Below are positions 8,774 to 18,279 of a stretch of DNA of 64,000 nucleotides, in pieces. Position 1 is the stretch's first letter; each line of letters begins with the position of its first letter. The stretch is taken from contig NZ_BCQP01000001.1 in NCBI RefSeq assembly GCF_001552135.1, positions 110,800 to 174,799 of the forward strand. Direction: 5' to 3'. The DNA is from Actinomadura chibensis NBRC 106107 (lineage in GTDB: Bacteria > Actinomycetota > Actinomycetes > Streptosporangiales > Streptosporangiaceae). The translations under genes and the position numbers were made by a program. The notes below the pieces were generated by a model. That model saw nothing but the letters and a program-made list of their open reading frames with translations. It ran no database searches and was not told where the DNA came from.

Positions 8774-9084
8774 ATTCCATCGAAGTGATATGGACCACGT
8801 TTTCCGGAACGTTCCGCCGGTCGGCGTTCCGCATTTCAGGCTCATCGCGGGCCCGGGTTCCCGTTGATTTCCGGCCGCCAATGGCGCATTGCGCTCCGCG
8901 CATTCCCGCCGGTTATCGGTTGATCGCCGGGACGGCCGTGCACCGACCGTGACAACGCGGCGACGCTGGCGGGCTTGTGCGCCCCGGAGCCATCCACTAC
9001 GCATGTGCACCGTGGTTCTCCGCCGCCCCCGCCACCACACCGGACACCCCGCCCGGTGCGGAGGACCACCGAGAGGTGATGCCC

Positions 9085-9492
9085 ATGGACCCGCGGAAAC
9101 TCAAAGACAATTTCGCCCTGGTGGGCGCGAACGGCGTCGAGGTCGCCGAATATTTCTACGCCGACCTTTTCGCGCGGGCGCCGCAGCTCAGATCGCTGTT
9201 CCCGGCCGGGATGGGGCGCCAGCACGAGGTGCTGCTCGCCGCGCTGTCCCAGATCGTCTCGTCCGTCGACGACCCCGACACGCTCGTCCCGTTCCTACGG
9301 GACCTCGGCAAGCGGCACGTCGGCTTCGGCGTCACCGCCGAGCACTACGCGCCGGTCGGCGCGAGCCTGCTCGCCACCCTCGCCTACTTCACCGGCCCCG
9401 GCTGGGACGCCGCGCTCGAACGCGACTGGACGGCCGCCTACGGCCTCGTCGCCCAGGTCATGACGGAGGCGGCCGCCGAGCAGGCCGTCTGA
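9085..9492 (+). CDS. Single-domain globin
   Basis: 135 residues, the length of one globin domain. It matches the haem domain of flavohaemoglobins: the B-helix has aromatic YFYADLF, Gln at E7 in GRQHEVLL, and the proximal His in LGKRHVGFGV. It should bind haem and react with O2 or NO in the cytoplasm, but carries no reductase domain. It is clearly a sister of the globin half of the next gene (similar along the whole length), so a tandem duplication is likely. The ATG at 9085 has GAGG 8 nt upstream; the ATG at 9079 is too close to it. The next gene starts 7 nt after its stop, so the two are probably co-transcribed. Confidence 0.93.
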   Translation: MDPRKLKDNFALVGANGVEVAEYFYADLFARAPQLRSLFPAGMGRQHEVLLAALSQIVSSVDDPDTLVPFLRDLGKRHVGFGVTAEHYAPVGASLLATLAYFTGPGWDAALERDWTAAYGLVAQVMTEAAAEQAV

Positions 9493-9499
9493 ATCCGCC

Positions 9500-10771
9500 G
9501 TGGACGCCCAGCGCCTCAAGGACAGCTTCGCCCGCGTGGCGGAGCAGGGCGACGCGGTCGCCCTCTTCTTCTACTCCGACCTGTTCGTCCGCAACCCGCA
9601 CCTGCGGGACATGTTCCCCATCGGGATGAGCCACCAGCGCGACAAGCTGCTGCGCGCCCTCGGGACCATCGTCGCCCAGGTCGACGACCTGCCCGCGCTC
9701 GTCCCGTTCCTCCAGCAGCTCGGCCGCGACCACCGCAGGTTCGGGATCATCGCCGAGCACTACCCGCACGTCGGCGCCAGCCTCGTCGCCACCTTGCGGC
9801 ACTTCTCCGGGACGTCCTGGAACGAGGACGTCGAGAGCGACTGGAACGCCGCCTACGGCCTGGTCGCCAAGGTCATGCTCGAAGCCGCCGACGAGGACTC
9901 GCTGAGCAGCCCCGCCTGGTGGAACGGCCAGGTCGTCGCGGTCGAACGGCGCCGGTTCGACATCGCCGTCCTGCGCGTCCAGCCGGACCGGCCGCTGCCC
10001 TACCGGCCGGGCCAGTCGGTCGCGCTGGAGGTGCCGTCGCGGCTGCGGCACTGGCGGTACTACTCGATGGCGAACGCGCCGCGTCCCGACCAGACCGTGG
10101 ACTTCCACGTCCGGCTGGTGGACGGCGGCCCGGTGAGCCCCGTCCTCGTGCGCGGGACGGAGACCGGCGACCGCGTCCGGATGGGCGCGCCCGTCGGCAC
10201 CCTCACCCTGGACGAGGAGTCCGGGCGGGACGTCCTGCTCGTCGCGGGCAGCACCGGCCTCGCCCCGCTGAAGGCGATCCTGGAGCAGATCGCCCGCCGC
10301 CCCGCCCCGCCGCGCGTCCACCTGTTCTTCGGCGCCCGCACCCGCGACGGCCTCTACGACCTGGAGGACCTGACCAAGATGGCGGGCCGGTTCCCCTGGC
10401 TCAGGGTGGTGCCCGCCGTGTCGGACGAGTCGGGCGGGCACGGCTTCTCCACCGTCCTCCAGTCCGGGCCGCCGCCGGGCGCGCAGCCCGCGTCGCGGTC
10501 CTGGTTCGACGTCCCCGGCCCGCCCTCCCCGGGCGCCCAGCCGCCGGGCGCGCCGCCGGGCGTGTCCCCGGGCGTGCCGCCGGACGGGGGCGACGGCGTG
10601 GAGCACGGGAACCTGTCGGACGTCGTGGCGCGGCACGGTCCGTGGGACGGCCACGACGCCTACGTGTGCGGACCGGCCGCGATGGTCGGGCACACCGTCG
10701 AGCAGCTCGCGCGGCTCGGCGTCCCAAGGGACCGCATCCGGCTGGAAACCTTCGCAGACGCACAGAGGTGA
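9500..10771 (+). CDS. hmp: Flavohaemoglobin (nitric oxide dioxygenase) with Pro/Gly-rich insert
   Basis: 423 residues. The globin domain (1-135) has FFYSDLF, Gln at E7 in SHQRDKLL and the proximal His in LGRDHRRFGI. An FAD-binding barrel follows with RYYS (about 190-193), then an NAD(P) domain with GSTGLAPLKAIL and the late motif YVCGPAAMV. The enzyme converts NO and O2 to nitrate using NAD(P)H. Residues about 322-367 are a Pro/Gly/Ala-rich insertion absent from ordinary Hmp proteins, placed within the NAD domain before the CGP motif. GTG start 7 nt after the single-domain globin gene; a DivIVA-like gene follows 5 nt after its stop. Expression is probably from the palindromic promoter region upstream. 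Confidence 0.93.
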   Translation: MDAQRLKDSFARVAEQGDAVALFFYSDLFVRNPHLRDMFPIGMSHQRDKLLRALGTIVAQVDDLPALVPFLQQLGRDHRRFGIIAEHYPHVGASLVATLRHFSGTSWNEDVESDWNAAYGLVAKVMLEAADEDSLSSPAWWNGQVVAVERRRFDIAVLRVQPDRPLPYRPGQSVALEVPSRLRHWRYYSMANAPRPDQTVDFHVRLVDGGPVSPVLVRGTETGDRVRMGAPVGTLTLDEESGRDVLLVAGSTGLAPLKAILEQIARRPAPPRVHLFFGARTRDGLYDLEDLTKMAGRFPWLRVVPAVSDESGGHGFSTVLQSGPPPGAQPASRSWFDVPGPPSPGAQPPGAPPGVSPGVPPDGGDGVEHGNLSDVVARHGPWDGHDAYVCGPAAMVGHTVEQLARLGVPRDRIRLETFADAQR

Positions 10772-10776
10772 GCGCG

Positions 10777-11478
10777 ATGAACTCCCCGAACCTTCCCGTC
10801 GTCTCCGAGGGAACGCGGCTGACCCCGGGCGAGCTCCACTCCGTGGTGTTCGCCCGGGCGGCGCTCGGCCGCCGCGGCTACGACGAGGAGCAGGTCCGCA
10901 ACTTCCTCGCCTACGTCGAGCGGGAGCTCGTCCAGATCTTCAACGACCAGGCGGTGCTCGCCGACGAGGTGAACCGGCTGCGCGCCCAGGCCGCCAAGGG
11001 GACCCGCGGCGTGATGGCGCCCGAGGACGCGCACTTCCAGGCCGTCCGGATCCTGTCGCAGGCGCAGCAGACCGCCGACCTGTACGTGGCGGACGCCGAG
11101 CGCTACACCCGCGAGCTCGCCCACGAGGCGCGGCTGCAGCGGGAGGCGATCCTGTCCGACGCGAAGGGCCGCGCCGAGCAGATGCTGGAGGACGCGCACC
11201 GCAAGGCCGTCGCCGTCGCGGAGGCGGCCGTCCGGCACGCCGAGCAGGCGCCGCCGCCCGCGGCGTCCCGCGCCGGGGCCATGCCGGACGGAACCAGGGG
11301 CATGCCGGACGGCGCCCGGGGCATGCCGGACGACGAGCGCCTCGCCCTCCAGCGCGAGGTCGCCTACCTGCGCACCTACAGCGACGTCTACCGCAGCCAC
11401 CTGCGCAGCTACCTGGAGGCCCTGCTGCGCAACGTCGCCGAGTGGGAGGCGTCCGAACAGTCCTCCCTGCCCCGCTGA
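10777..11478 (+). CDS. DivIVA-like coiled-coil protein
   Basis: 233 residues. The N-terminus has the DivIVA lipid-binding pattern (FARAALGRRGYDEEQVRNFL), followed by a coiled coil (ERELVQIFNDQAVLADEVNR), an Ala/Glu-rich helical stretch, a short tandem repeat GMPDG (about residues 168-188) and a final coiled coil. Proteins of this family mark curved membrane or poles and organise tip growth or septation in actinobacteria. The main wag31/DivIVA gene normally lies by the cell-division cluster, so this is an extra paralogue. It is 5 nt downstream of the flavohaemoglobin gene with AGAGGTGA before its ATG, so it belongs to the globin operon. Confidence 0.85.
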   Translation: MNSPNLPVVSEGTRLTPGELHSVVFARAALGRRGYDEEQVRNFLAYVERELVQIFNDQAVLADEVNRLRAQAAKGTRGVMAPEDAHFQAVRILSQAQQTADLYVADAERYTRELAHEARLQREAILSDAKGRAEQMLEDAHRKAVAVAEAAVRHAEQAPPPAASRAGAMPDGTRGMPDGARGMPDDERLALQREVAYLRTYSDVYRSHLRSYLEALLRNVAEWEASEQSSLPR

Positions 11479-11592
11479 CCTGGGGTTCGCGGTCTCGCGG
11501 CCGCGGTTTCGCGTGGTCGCGGTTTCGCGCGGCGCGCCCCTGGGGGCAGACTGTGCCGCCGGGCGGACACCTTCTGTAAAACTGGGGGCGCT

Positions 11593-12738
11593 ATGGAATA
11601 TGTGATCGTCATCGCCGCGCTGGCGGCCGTCGCGCTGATCGCGGGCGGCGTCTGGCTGCTCGGGCCCCGCCGCACCCGGCCGCGCCCGCCCGTCGAGCGT
11701 CCCGCGGAACGGACCGGCGGCGCCACCGCCGTCGACGAGGCGGAGGCGGGCGCGACCGTCGCCGAGCGCCCGCCCGTGGAGGCGGCGCCGCCCGTCGTCG
11801 AGATCGAGAAGCCGCCGCCGGGCGCCGGGCGGCTCGTCCGGCTGCGGGCCCGGCTCGCGCGCTCCCAGAACACGTTCGGCAAGACCCTCCTCGGCCTGCT
11901 GTCCCGCGACACGCTGGACGACGACGCCTGGGAGGAGATCGAGGACACCCTGATCACCGCCGACATGGGCACGACCGTCGCCCGGCAGGTCACCGACGAC
12001 CTGCGCACGCGGGTCCAGGTCCTCGGGACGCGCAGCCCCGAGGAGGTGCGCGCGATGCTCAAGGAGGAGCTGGTCAAGCAGATCGGCCCCGACCTCGACC
12101 GCTCGCTGCACACCGACGCGCCGGGGGAGCGTCCCGCCGTGATGATGGTCGTCGGCGTCAACGGCACCGGCAAGACCACCACGTGCGGCAAGCTCGGCCG
12201 CGTCCTCGTCGGGGACGGCAAGACCGTCGTGCTCGGCGCCGCCGACACCTTCCGCGCCGCCGCCGCCGACCAGCTGGAGACCTGGGGGACGCGGGTCGGG
12301 GCGCAGGTCGTCCGGCGCGGCGAGGGCGCCGACCCGGCGAGCGTCGCCTTCGACGCCGTCAAGCAGGGCATCGACTCCAAGGTCGACGTGGTCATCGTCG
12401 ACACCGCGGGCCGCCTGCACACCAAGACCGGCCTGATGGACGAGCTGGGCAAGGTCAAGCGCGTCGTGGAGAAGCAGGCCATGGTCGACGAGGTCCTCCT
12501 CGTCCTGGACGCGACGACCGGGCAGAACGGCATGCAGCAGGCCCGCGTGTTCGCCGAGGTCGTCAACATCACCGGCGTCGTCCTGACCAAGCTGGACGGC
12601 ACCGCGAAGGGCGGCATCGTCGTCCAGGTGCAGCGGGAGCTGGGCGTGCCGGTCAAGCTCGTCGGCCTCGGCGAGGGCCCGGACGACCTCGCCCCGTTCG
12701 AGCCCGAGGCGTTCGTGGACGCGATCCTGGGGGACTGA
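11593..12738 (+). CDS. ftsY: Signal recognition particle receptor FtsY
   Basis: 381 residues. One N-terminal membrane helix (2-24) and an acidic/proline linker precede the NG domain. GTPase motifs are GVNGTGKTTTCGKL (G1, about 188-201), DTAGRLHTK (G3) and TKLDGTAKGG (G4), with the DTFRAAAADQL insertion loop of SRP GTPases. FtsY docks ribosome-SRP complexes at the membrane together with Ffh, encoded further along. The N-terminal anchor replaces the acidic A domain of E. coli FtsY, as usual in actinobacteria. About 110 bp upstream hold three TCGCGGTYTCGCG-like repeats of unknown meaning. Confidence 0.97.
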   Translation: MEYVIVIAALAAVALIAGGVWLLGPRRTRPRPPVERPAERTGGATAVDEAEAGATVAERPPVEAAPPVVEIEKPPPGAGRLVRLRARLARSQNTFGKTLLGLLSRDTLDDDAWEEIEDTLITADMGTTVARQVTDDLRTRVQVLGTRSPEEVRAMLKEELVKQIGPDLDRSLHTDAPGERPAVMMVVGVNGTGKTTTCGKLGRVLVGDGKTVVLGAADTFRAAAADQLETWGTRVGAQVVRRGEGADPASVAFDAVKQGIDSKVDVVIVDTAGRLHTKTGLMDELGKVKRVVEKQAMVDEVLLVLDATTGQNGMQQARVFAEVVNITGVVLTKLDGTAKGGIVVQVQRELGVPVKLVGLGEGPDDLAPFEPEAFVDAILGD

Positions 12739-12769
12739 AATCCCGCCGATGATTCGGTAGATCCGGTTT

Positions 12770-12827
12770 GTGAGGTTCCGGAAACACCGGTGAAACACAC
12801 CGGTACGGGGTTTCACATCACCGAAAC
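12770..12827. promoter_or_regulatory. Candidate GlnR operator before amtB-glnK
   Basis: Two pairs match the actinomycete GlnR pattern GTnAC-n6-GAAAC with one mismatch each: GTGAG-n6-GAAAC (12770-12785) and TTCAC-n6-GAAAC (12812-12827). Further GAAAC copies lie at 12792 and 12845, and spacings of 11 and 22 bp keep them on one face of the helix. GlnR is known to activate amtB-glnK-glnD in actinomycetes under nitrogen limitation, which fits the location. Confidence 0.5.
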
Positions 12828-12907
12828 ACCCGAGTCCTCCCGGTGAAACCGCCGCGTCCGAATCTCTGAGCAGTCGTGTTCTCCGGCGAGGAGGGACTGT
12901 CTCGGAG

Positions 12908-14604
<1,697 letters not shown>

Positions 14605-14660
14605 TGCCTACCCCACCCAACCACCCCCACCCACCCCACACGGTCAGGTCCCAAACCTCC

Positions 14661-15060
14661 CAATCCCAGCCGGACCAATCCCAGCCGGGCTGGTCCGAGC
14701 CGGGCCGGTCCCAGCCGGGCCGGTCCCAGCCGGGCCGGTCCCAGCCGGGCCGATCCCGGCCGGGCTGGTCCGAGCCGGGCTGGTCCGAGCCGGGTCGGAC
14801 TCAGCCGGGCCGGGCTCAGCCGGGGCGGTCCCAGTCGGGTCGGACTCAGCTGGGTCGGACTCAGATGGGTCGGACTCAGCCGGGGCGGTCCCAGCCGGGT
14901 CGGTCCGAGCGGGGTCGGACGGACCGGACCCAGACAGGCCGGGCTCAGCCGGGGCGGTCCGAGCCGGGCCGGACCCAGATGGGCCGGGCTCAGCCGGGCC
15001 GGGCTCAGTCGGGCTGGTCCCAGTCGGGCCGGACTCGGACGGGCCGATCCCAGACAGGCC
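14661..15060. repeat. 15-bp minisatellite, about 26 copies, between glnK and glnD
   Basis: The whole glnK-glnD spacer (14605-15099) is filled by a degenerate 15-bp tandem repeat of the form SGGTCCSAGCCGGGC, with one 9-bp unit near 14920 that shifts the phase. Both 15 and 9 are multiples of three, so frames stay open on both strands (for example G-R-S-Q-P-repeats rightward), yet no ribosome site or family supports translation. Upstream units match almost exactly, and downstream units have diverged. Confidence 0.9.
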
Positions 15061-15099
15061 GGGGCTCGGCGGGGCGGCACCAGGCGGTAGTCAGGCGGT

Positions 15100-18093
15100 A
15101 TGTCGGCGGCTGGCGTGTCGGAGGGTGACTTGTCGGGGGATCGTCCGGTGACGGAGAGCTCGGCCATGGCCCGCTCGGCAAACGCGCGCGCGGCCCGCGC
15201 GGCCCTCGCGGCGGCGCGGGCCGCGCGCGCCGCCGAACTGGACCACTGGCTCGCCACCCTCCTCCCGGACGAGACCGGGAACGACACCGGGGTCGTCGCG
15301 GGAAACAGCGGGGAGGACATCACAAGGGACGGTGCGGGGCACATCACCGCGGACGTCGCGCTCGCCGCGGTCGGCAGTCACGCCCGCCGCGAGCTGACCC
15401 CCGGCGGTGACCTCGACTTGGTCCTCCTCCACCGCGACGCCCCCGGCGTGGCGGCGGTCGCGGAGCGGATCTGGTACCCGATCTGGGACTCCGGACTCCG
15501 GCTCGACCATTCCGTCCGCACCGTGAGCGAGGCGCGGACCGTCGCCCGCCAAGACTTGAAGGTCGCGCTCGGCCTCCTGTCCGCGCGCCACGTGGCGGGC
15601 GCCCCCGCGATCGTGGACGAACTGCGCGCCGCCGTCCTCGCCGACTGGCGGGCGGACGCCCCCGTCCGGCTGGCCGAGCTGTCCGCGCTGACCCGCGAGC
15701 GGTGGGAGGCACAGGGCGAGCTGGCGTTCCTGCTGGAGCCCGACCTGAAGGAGGCGCACGGCGGCCTGCGGGACGTCCACGCCATGAACGCGGTCGCCGC
15801 GTCGTGGGTCGCGTCCGTGCCCGGCTCCCGCGTCCGCGCCGCGCACGACCTCCTCCTGGACGTCCGGCACGCCCTCCACGAGACCACCGGCCGGTCTTCG
15901 GACCGCCTCGTCCTCCAAGAACAAGACCCAGTCGCCCACGCCCTCGGCCTGCCGGACGCGAACGCCCTCCAACGCTCCATCGCCGAAGCCGCCCGCACGA
16001 TCGCCTACACAAGCACCCACCTATGGCGCCGCGTAGACCGCTACACCCGCAAACGCCGCAAGCCCACCCCCCACCCCACCACCGGCAACGGCCGCCACCT
16101 CGCCGTACTCAACCGCGACCCCACCGAGGATGGAGAACACCCCACCAACGCCAACCACACCCCACCCGAGGCCGAGAACCGCTTCGCCAGCGACAATCCC
16201 AGCTCCACCAGCGACGACCACCGCCCCCCTGACATCGACCGCCATCCCCCCAACGCCGAACCCAGCCCCATCGACGATGACCGCCGTCCCGCCGGGCTCG
16301 ACCGCGACTCCGCCGGGAATGAAGGGCAGCGCGCCGAGGGCGACCGCAGTCCTGCGGGAATCAAAGACCCCTTGGCCGGGGATGACCGTCACGACGATGA
16401 CCGCCGTCCCGCCGGACCCGATCGCGACTCGGTCCCGGACGAGGGGCGGTCCGCTGACGACGAGCGCAGCCCCGCAGGAAGCGAAGGCCGTTTCGCTGGG
16501 CATGAACGCCGCCCCATTGACGATGACCGTCGCGCTGACATCGAGAGAGCCGCCGCCGGGGGCGAAGGTCGTCTTGTTGGGCGGACGCGTCGTGCTGTCT
16601 TGGGTGGACGCCGTCTTGGTGACGGTGGCGGGCGTTTTGGTGGAGTCGAGCGGCGGCCGGTGGGGGACGGGGCCGTCGAACATGACGGCGAGGTCGTCCT
16701 CGCTCGTGGCGCCGACCTGAGCGACCCGGCGCTCGTGCTCCGCGTCGCCGCTGCCGCAGCCCAAGAGGGACTGCCGCTCGCGCCCGCGACCGTCGCCCGG
16801 CTCGCTGAGGGCGCCGCCCTTCCAGGCTCGCCGTGGCCGATCGGAGCGCGCGACGCCCTCGTGTCGCTGCTCGGCGCGGGCCCGGCGGCCATCGGCGTAT
16901 GGGAGGCGCTCGACCAGGCAGGGCTTGTCGTCCGCCTGCTGCCCGAGTGGGAACGTGTCCGGAACCGCCCTCAGCGCAACCCAGTCCACCGCTTCACCGT
17001 CGACCGTCATCTGGTGGAGACGGCCGCGGGCGCCGCCGCGCTCACTCGCGAGGTCTCCCGTCCCGACCTCCTCCTCGTGGGCGCGCTCCTCCACGACATC
17101 GGGAAGGGCCGCCCCGGCGATCACTCGGTCAGCGGCGCGGCCGTCGCCCGCGACATCGCCGCCCACCTCGGGTTCCCGGACGACGACGTCCGCGTGCTGG
17201 AGACCGTCGTCCGGCACCACCTGCTCCTCCCGGAGACCGCGACCCGCCGCGACCTCGACGACCCGATGACCGTCCGCTCGGTGACCGACGCGCTGTCCGC
17301 CGTGCCCGGCCGTGAGCGCGAAACCCTCGACCTCCTCGCCGCTCTCGCCGTGGCCGACGGCACCGCCACCGGCCCCGCCGCCTGGGGCGCGTGGAAAGCC
17401 GGGCTGGTCGCCGAACTGGCCCGCCGCGCCGCCGCGGCCCTCTCCGGTGGGACGCCGCCCGCCCCCGTCCTGGACCCCGCCCACCTGGCACTGGCCCGCC
17501 ACGACGGCGCCGCCGTCCGCGTCATCGGCCCCCGCGTCACCATCGCCGCGCCGGACCGTCCCGGCCTCCTCTGGCGCGCGGCCGGAGTCCTCGCCCTCCA
17601 CCGGCTGGCGGTGAAGACGGCCCGCACGGTCTCGTCCACTCCCGGCGGACACCGGGCGGGCGGGACGGCCGTGCTCGACTTCACCGCCGTCCCCGAGTTC
17701 GGGACGCCGCCGGACCCGGCCGATCTGGAGGCCGACCTGCGCCGCATGCTCGCGGACCGCCTCGACGTCGCCGAACGCCTGGAGCGCCGCGCCCGATCGG
17801 CACGGACGCCCCGTCCCGGAATGACCGTCCCACCGCCCCGCGTGGTGATCGTGGACGACGCGTCCCGCACGGCGACCGTCGTCGAAGTCCGCGCGCACGA
17901 CCGCCCGGGCCTGCTGTGGCGGATCGGCCGGACGCTCGGTGCCTGCGGCCTCCAGGTCCGCGCCGCGCAGGTAGACACGCTGGGCGCGGAGGCCGTCGAC
18001 GTCTTCTATGTGGTCGACGAGACCGGCCTCCCCCTGAACGACCCCGCCGCCCTAGCCCACCTCCGCTCCCGCGTCCTAGCCACCCTCCACTAA
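15100..18093 (+). CDS. glnD: PII nucleotidyltransferase GlnD with long disordered linker
   Basis: 997 residues, roughly 200 longer than typical. The nucleotidyltransferase motif is VGSHARRELTPGGDLDLVLL (92-110, Asp104 and Asp106). It is followed by the GlnE/GlnD helical domain with DLKEAHGGLRDVH. Residues about 318-520 are a low-complexity Asp/Arg/Pro/Gly-rich linker with repeated DDRRPAG and DRDS units. The HD domain (LLHDIGKGRPGDHS, His665-Asp666) and two C-terminal ACT domains (about 805-890 and 925-990) are intact. The enzyme modifies and demodifies PII in response to nitrogen status. The start is uncertain: ATG 15100 follows the minisatellite directly, and an in-frame ATG at 15166 (MARSANARAARA) is possible. 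Confidence 0.93.
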   Translation: MSAAGVSEGDLSGDRPVTESSAMARSANARAARAALAAARAARAAELDHWLATLLPDETGNDTGVVAGNSGEDITRDGAGHITADVALAAVGSHARRELTPGGDLDLVLLHRDAPGVAAVAERIWYPIWDSGLRLDHSVRTVSEARTVARQDLKVALGLLSARHVAGAPAIVDELRAAVLADWRADAPVRLAELSALTRERWEAQGELAFLLEPDLKEAHGGLRDVHAMNAVAASWVASVPGSRVRAAHDLLLDVRHALHETTGRSSDRLVLQEQDPVAHALGLPDANALQRSIAEAARTIAYTSTHLWRRVDRYTRKRRKPTPHPTTGNGRHLAVLNRDPTEDGEHPTNANHTPPEAENRFASDNPSSTSDDHRPPDIDRHPPNAEPSPIDDDRRPAGLDRDSAGNEGQRAEGDRSPAGIKDPLAGDDRHDDDRRPAGPDRDSVPDEGRSADDERSPAGSEGRFAGHERRPIDDDRRADIERAAAGGEGRLVGRTRRAVLGGRRLGDGGGRFGGVERRPVGDGAVEHDGEVVLARGADLSDPALVLRVAAAAAQEGLPLAPATVARLAEGAALPGSPWPIGARDALVSLLGAGPAAIGVWEALDQAGLVVRLLPEWERVRNRPQRNPVHRFTVDRHLVETAAGAAALTREVSRPDLLLVGALLHDIGKGRPGDHSVSGAAVARDIAAHLGFPDDDVRVLETVVRHHLLLPETATRRDLDDPMTVRSVTDALSAVPGRERETLDLLAALAVADGTATGPAAWGAWKAGLVAELARRAAAALSGGTPPAPVLDPAHLALARHDGAAVRVIGPRVTIAAPDRPGLLWRAAGVLALHRLAVKTARTVSSTPGGHRAGGTAVLDFTAVPEFGTPPDPADLEADLRRMLADRLDVAERLERRARSARTPRPGMTVPPPRVVIVDDASRTATVVEVRAHDRPGLLWRIGRTLGACGLQVRAAQVDTLGAEAVDVFYVVDETGLPLNDPAALAHLRSRVLATLH

Positions 18094-18279
18094 CCCCCCC
18101 GGCCTGAGTAGGCGGTTGGGCGGCTCGGTTCCGGTGGGCTCAGCGGGCGCGGTCTGCGGACGGGCGGGCGGGCTGGGCGGGCCCCTTGGCGAACGGGCTT
18201 TGCCGGACGGGCAGGATGCGGCCGGTGACCCGATACGCTGATAAGCGATCCCAGAAGCTTTCAAGGACGGTCCAGACAC

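Larger units (their letters stand above)
8227..9084. other. 858-bp spacer before globin genes with palindrome and GC-rich repeats
   Basis: This stretch separates the lipoprotein gene from the first globin gene. It holds the second DosR-like palindrome (8422-8435), a partly overlapping dyad AGGGCCCC/GGGGCCCT (8400-8407, 8421-8428), a -10-like TAGCGT at 8459, a weak small frame at 8504-8773, and a cluster of GGTCCGCCG variants around 8650-8770. The 12-bp palindrome CGGAACGTTCCG lies at 8805-8816. No conserved protein is visible in either strand. Confidence 0.6.

Noticed and set aside
8770..8952. 60-codon frame overlapping the end of the 8504 frame by GTGA
   Set aside because: Codon bias is weak, no family is visible, and the second half overlaps the globin leader region without conservation evidence.
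9079..9081. ATG six bases before the chosen globin start
   Set aside because: It lies only 2 nt after the GAGG site, too near for normal initiation; the ATG at 9085 is better spaced.
14605..15099. Possible glnK-glnD fusion through the repeat
   Set aside because: glnK has its own stop at 14602-14604, and GlnD motifs begin far after the repeat in another frame.
16021..17898. 625-codon minus-strand frame opposite glnD
   Set aside because: Antisense openness from high GC; no domain recognised, while glnD on the other strand has complete motifs.
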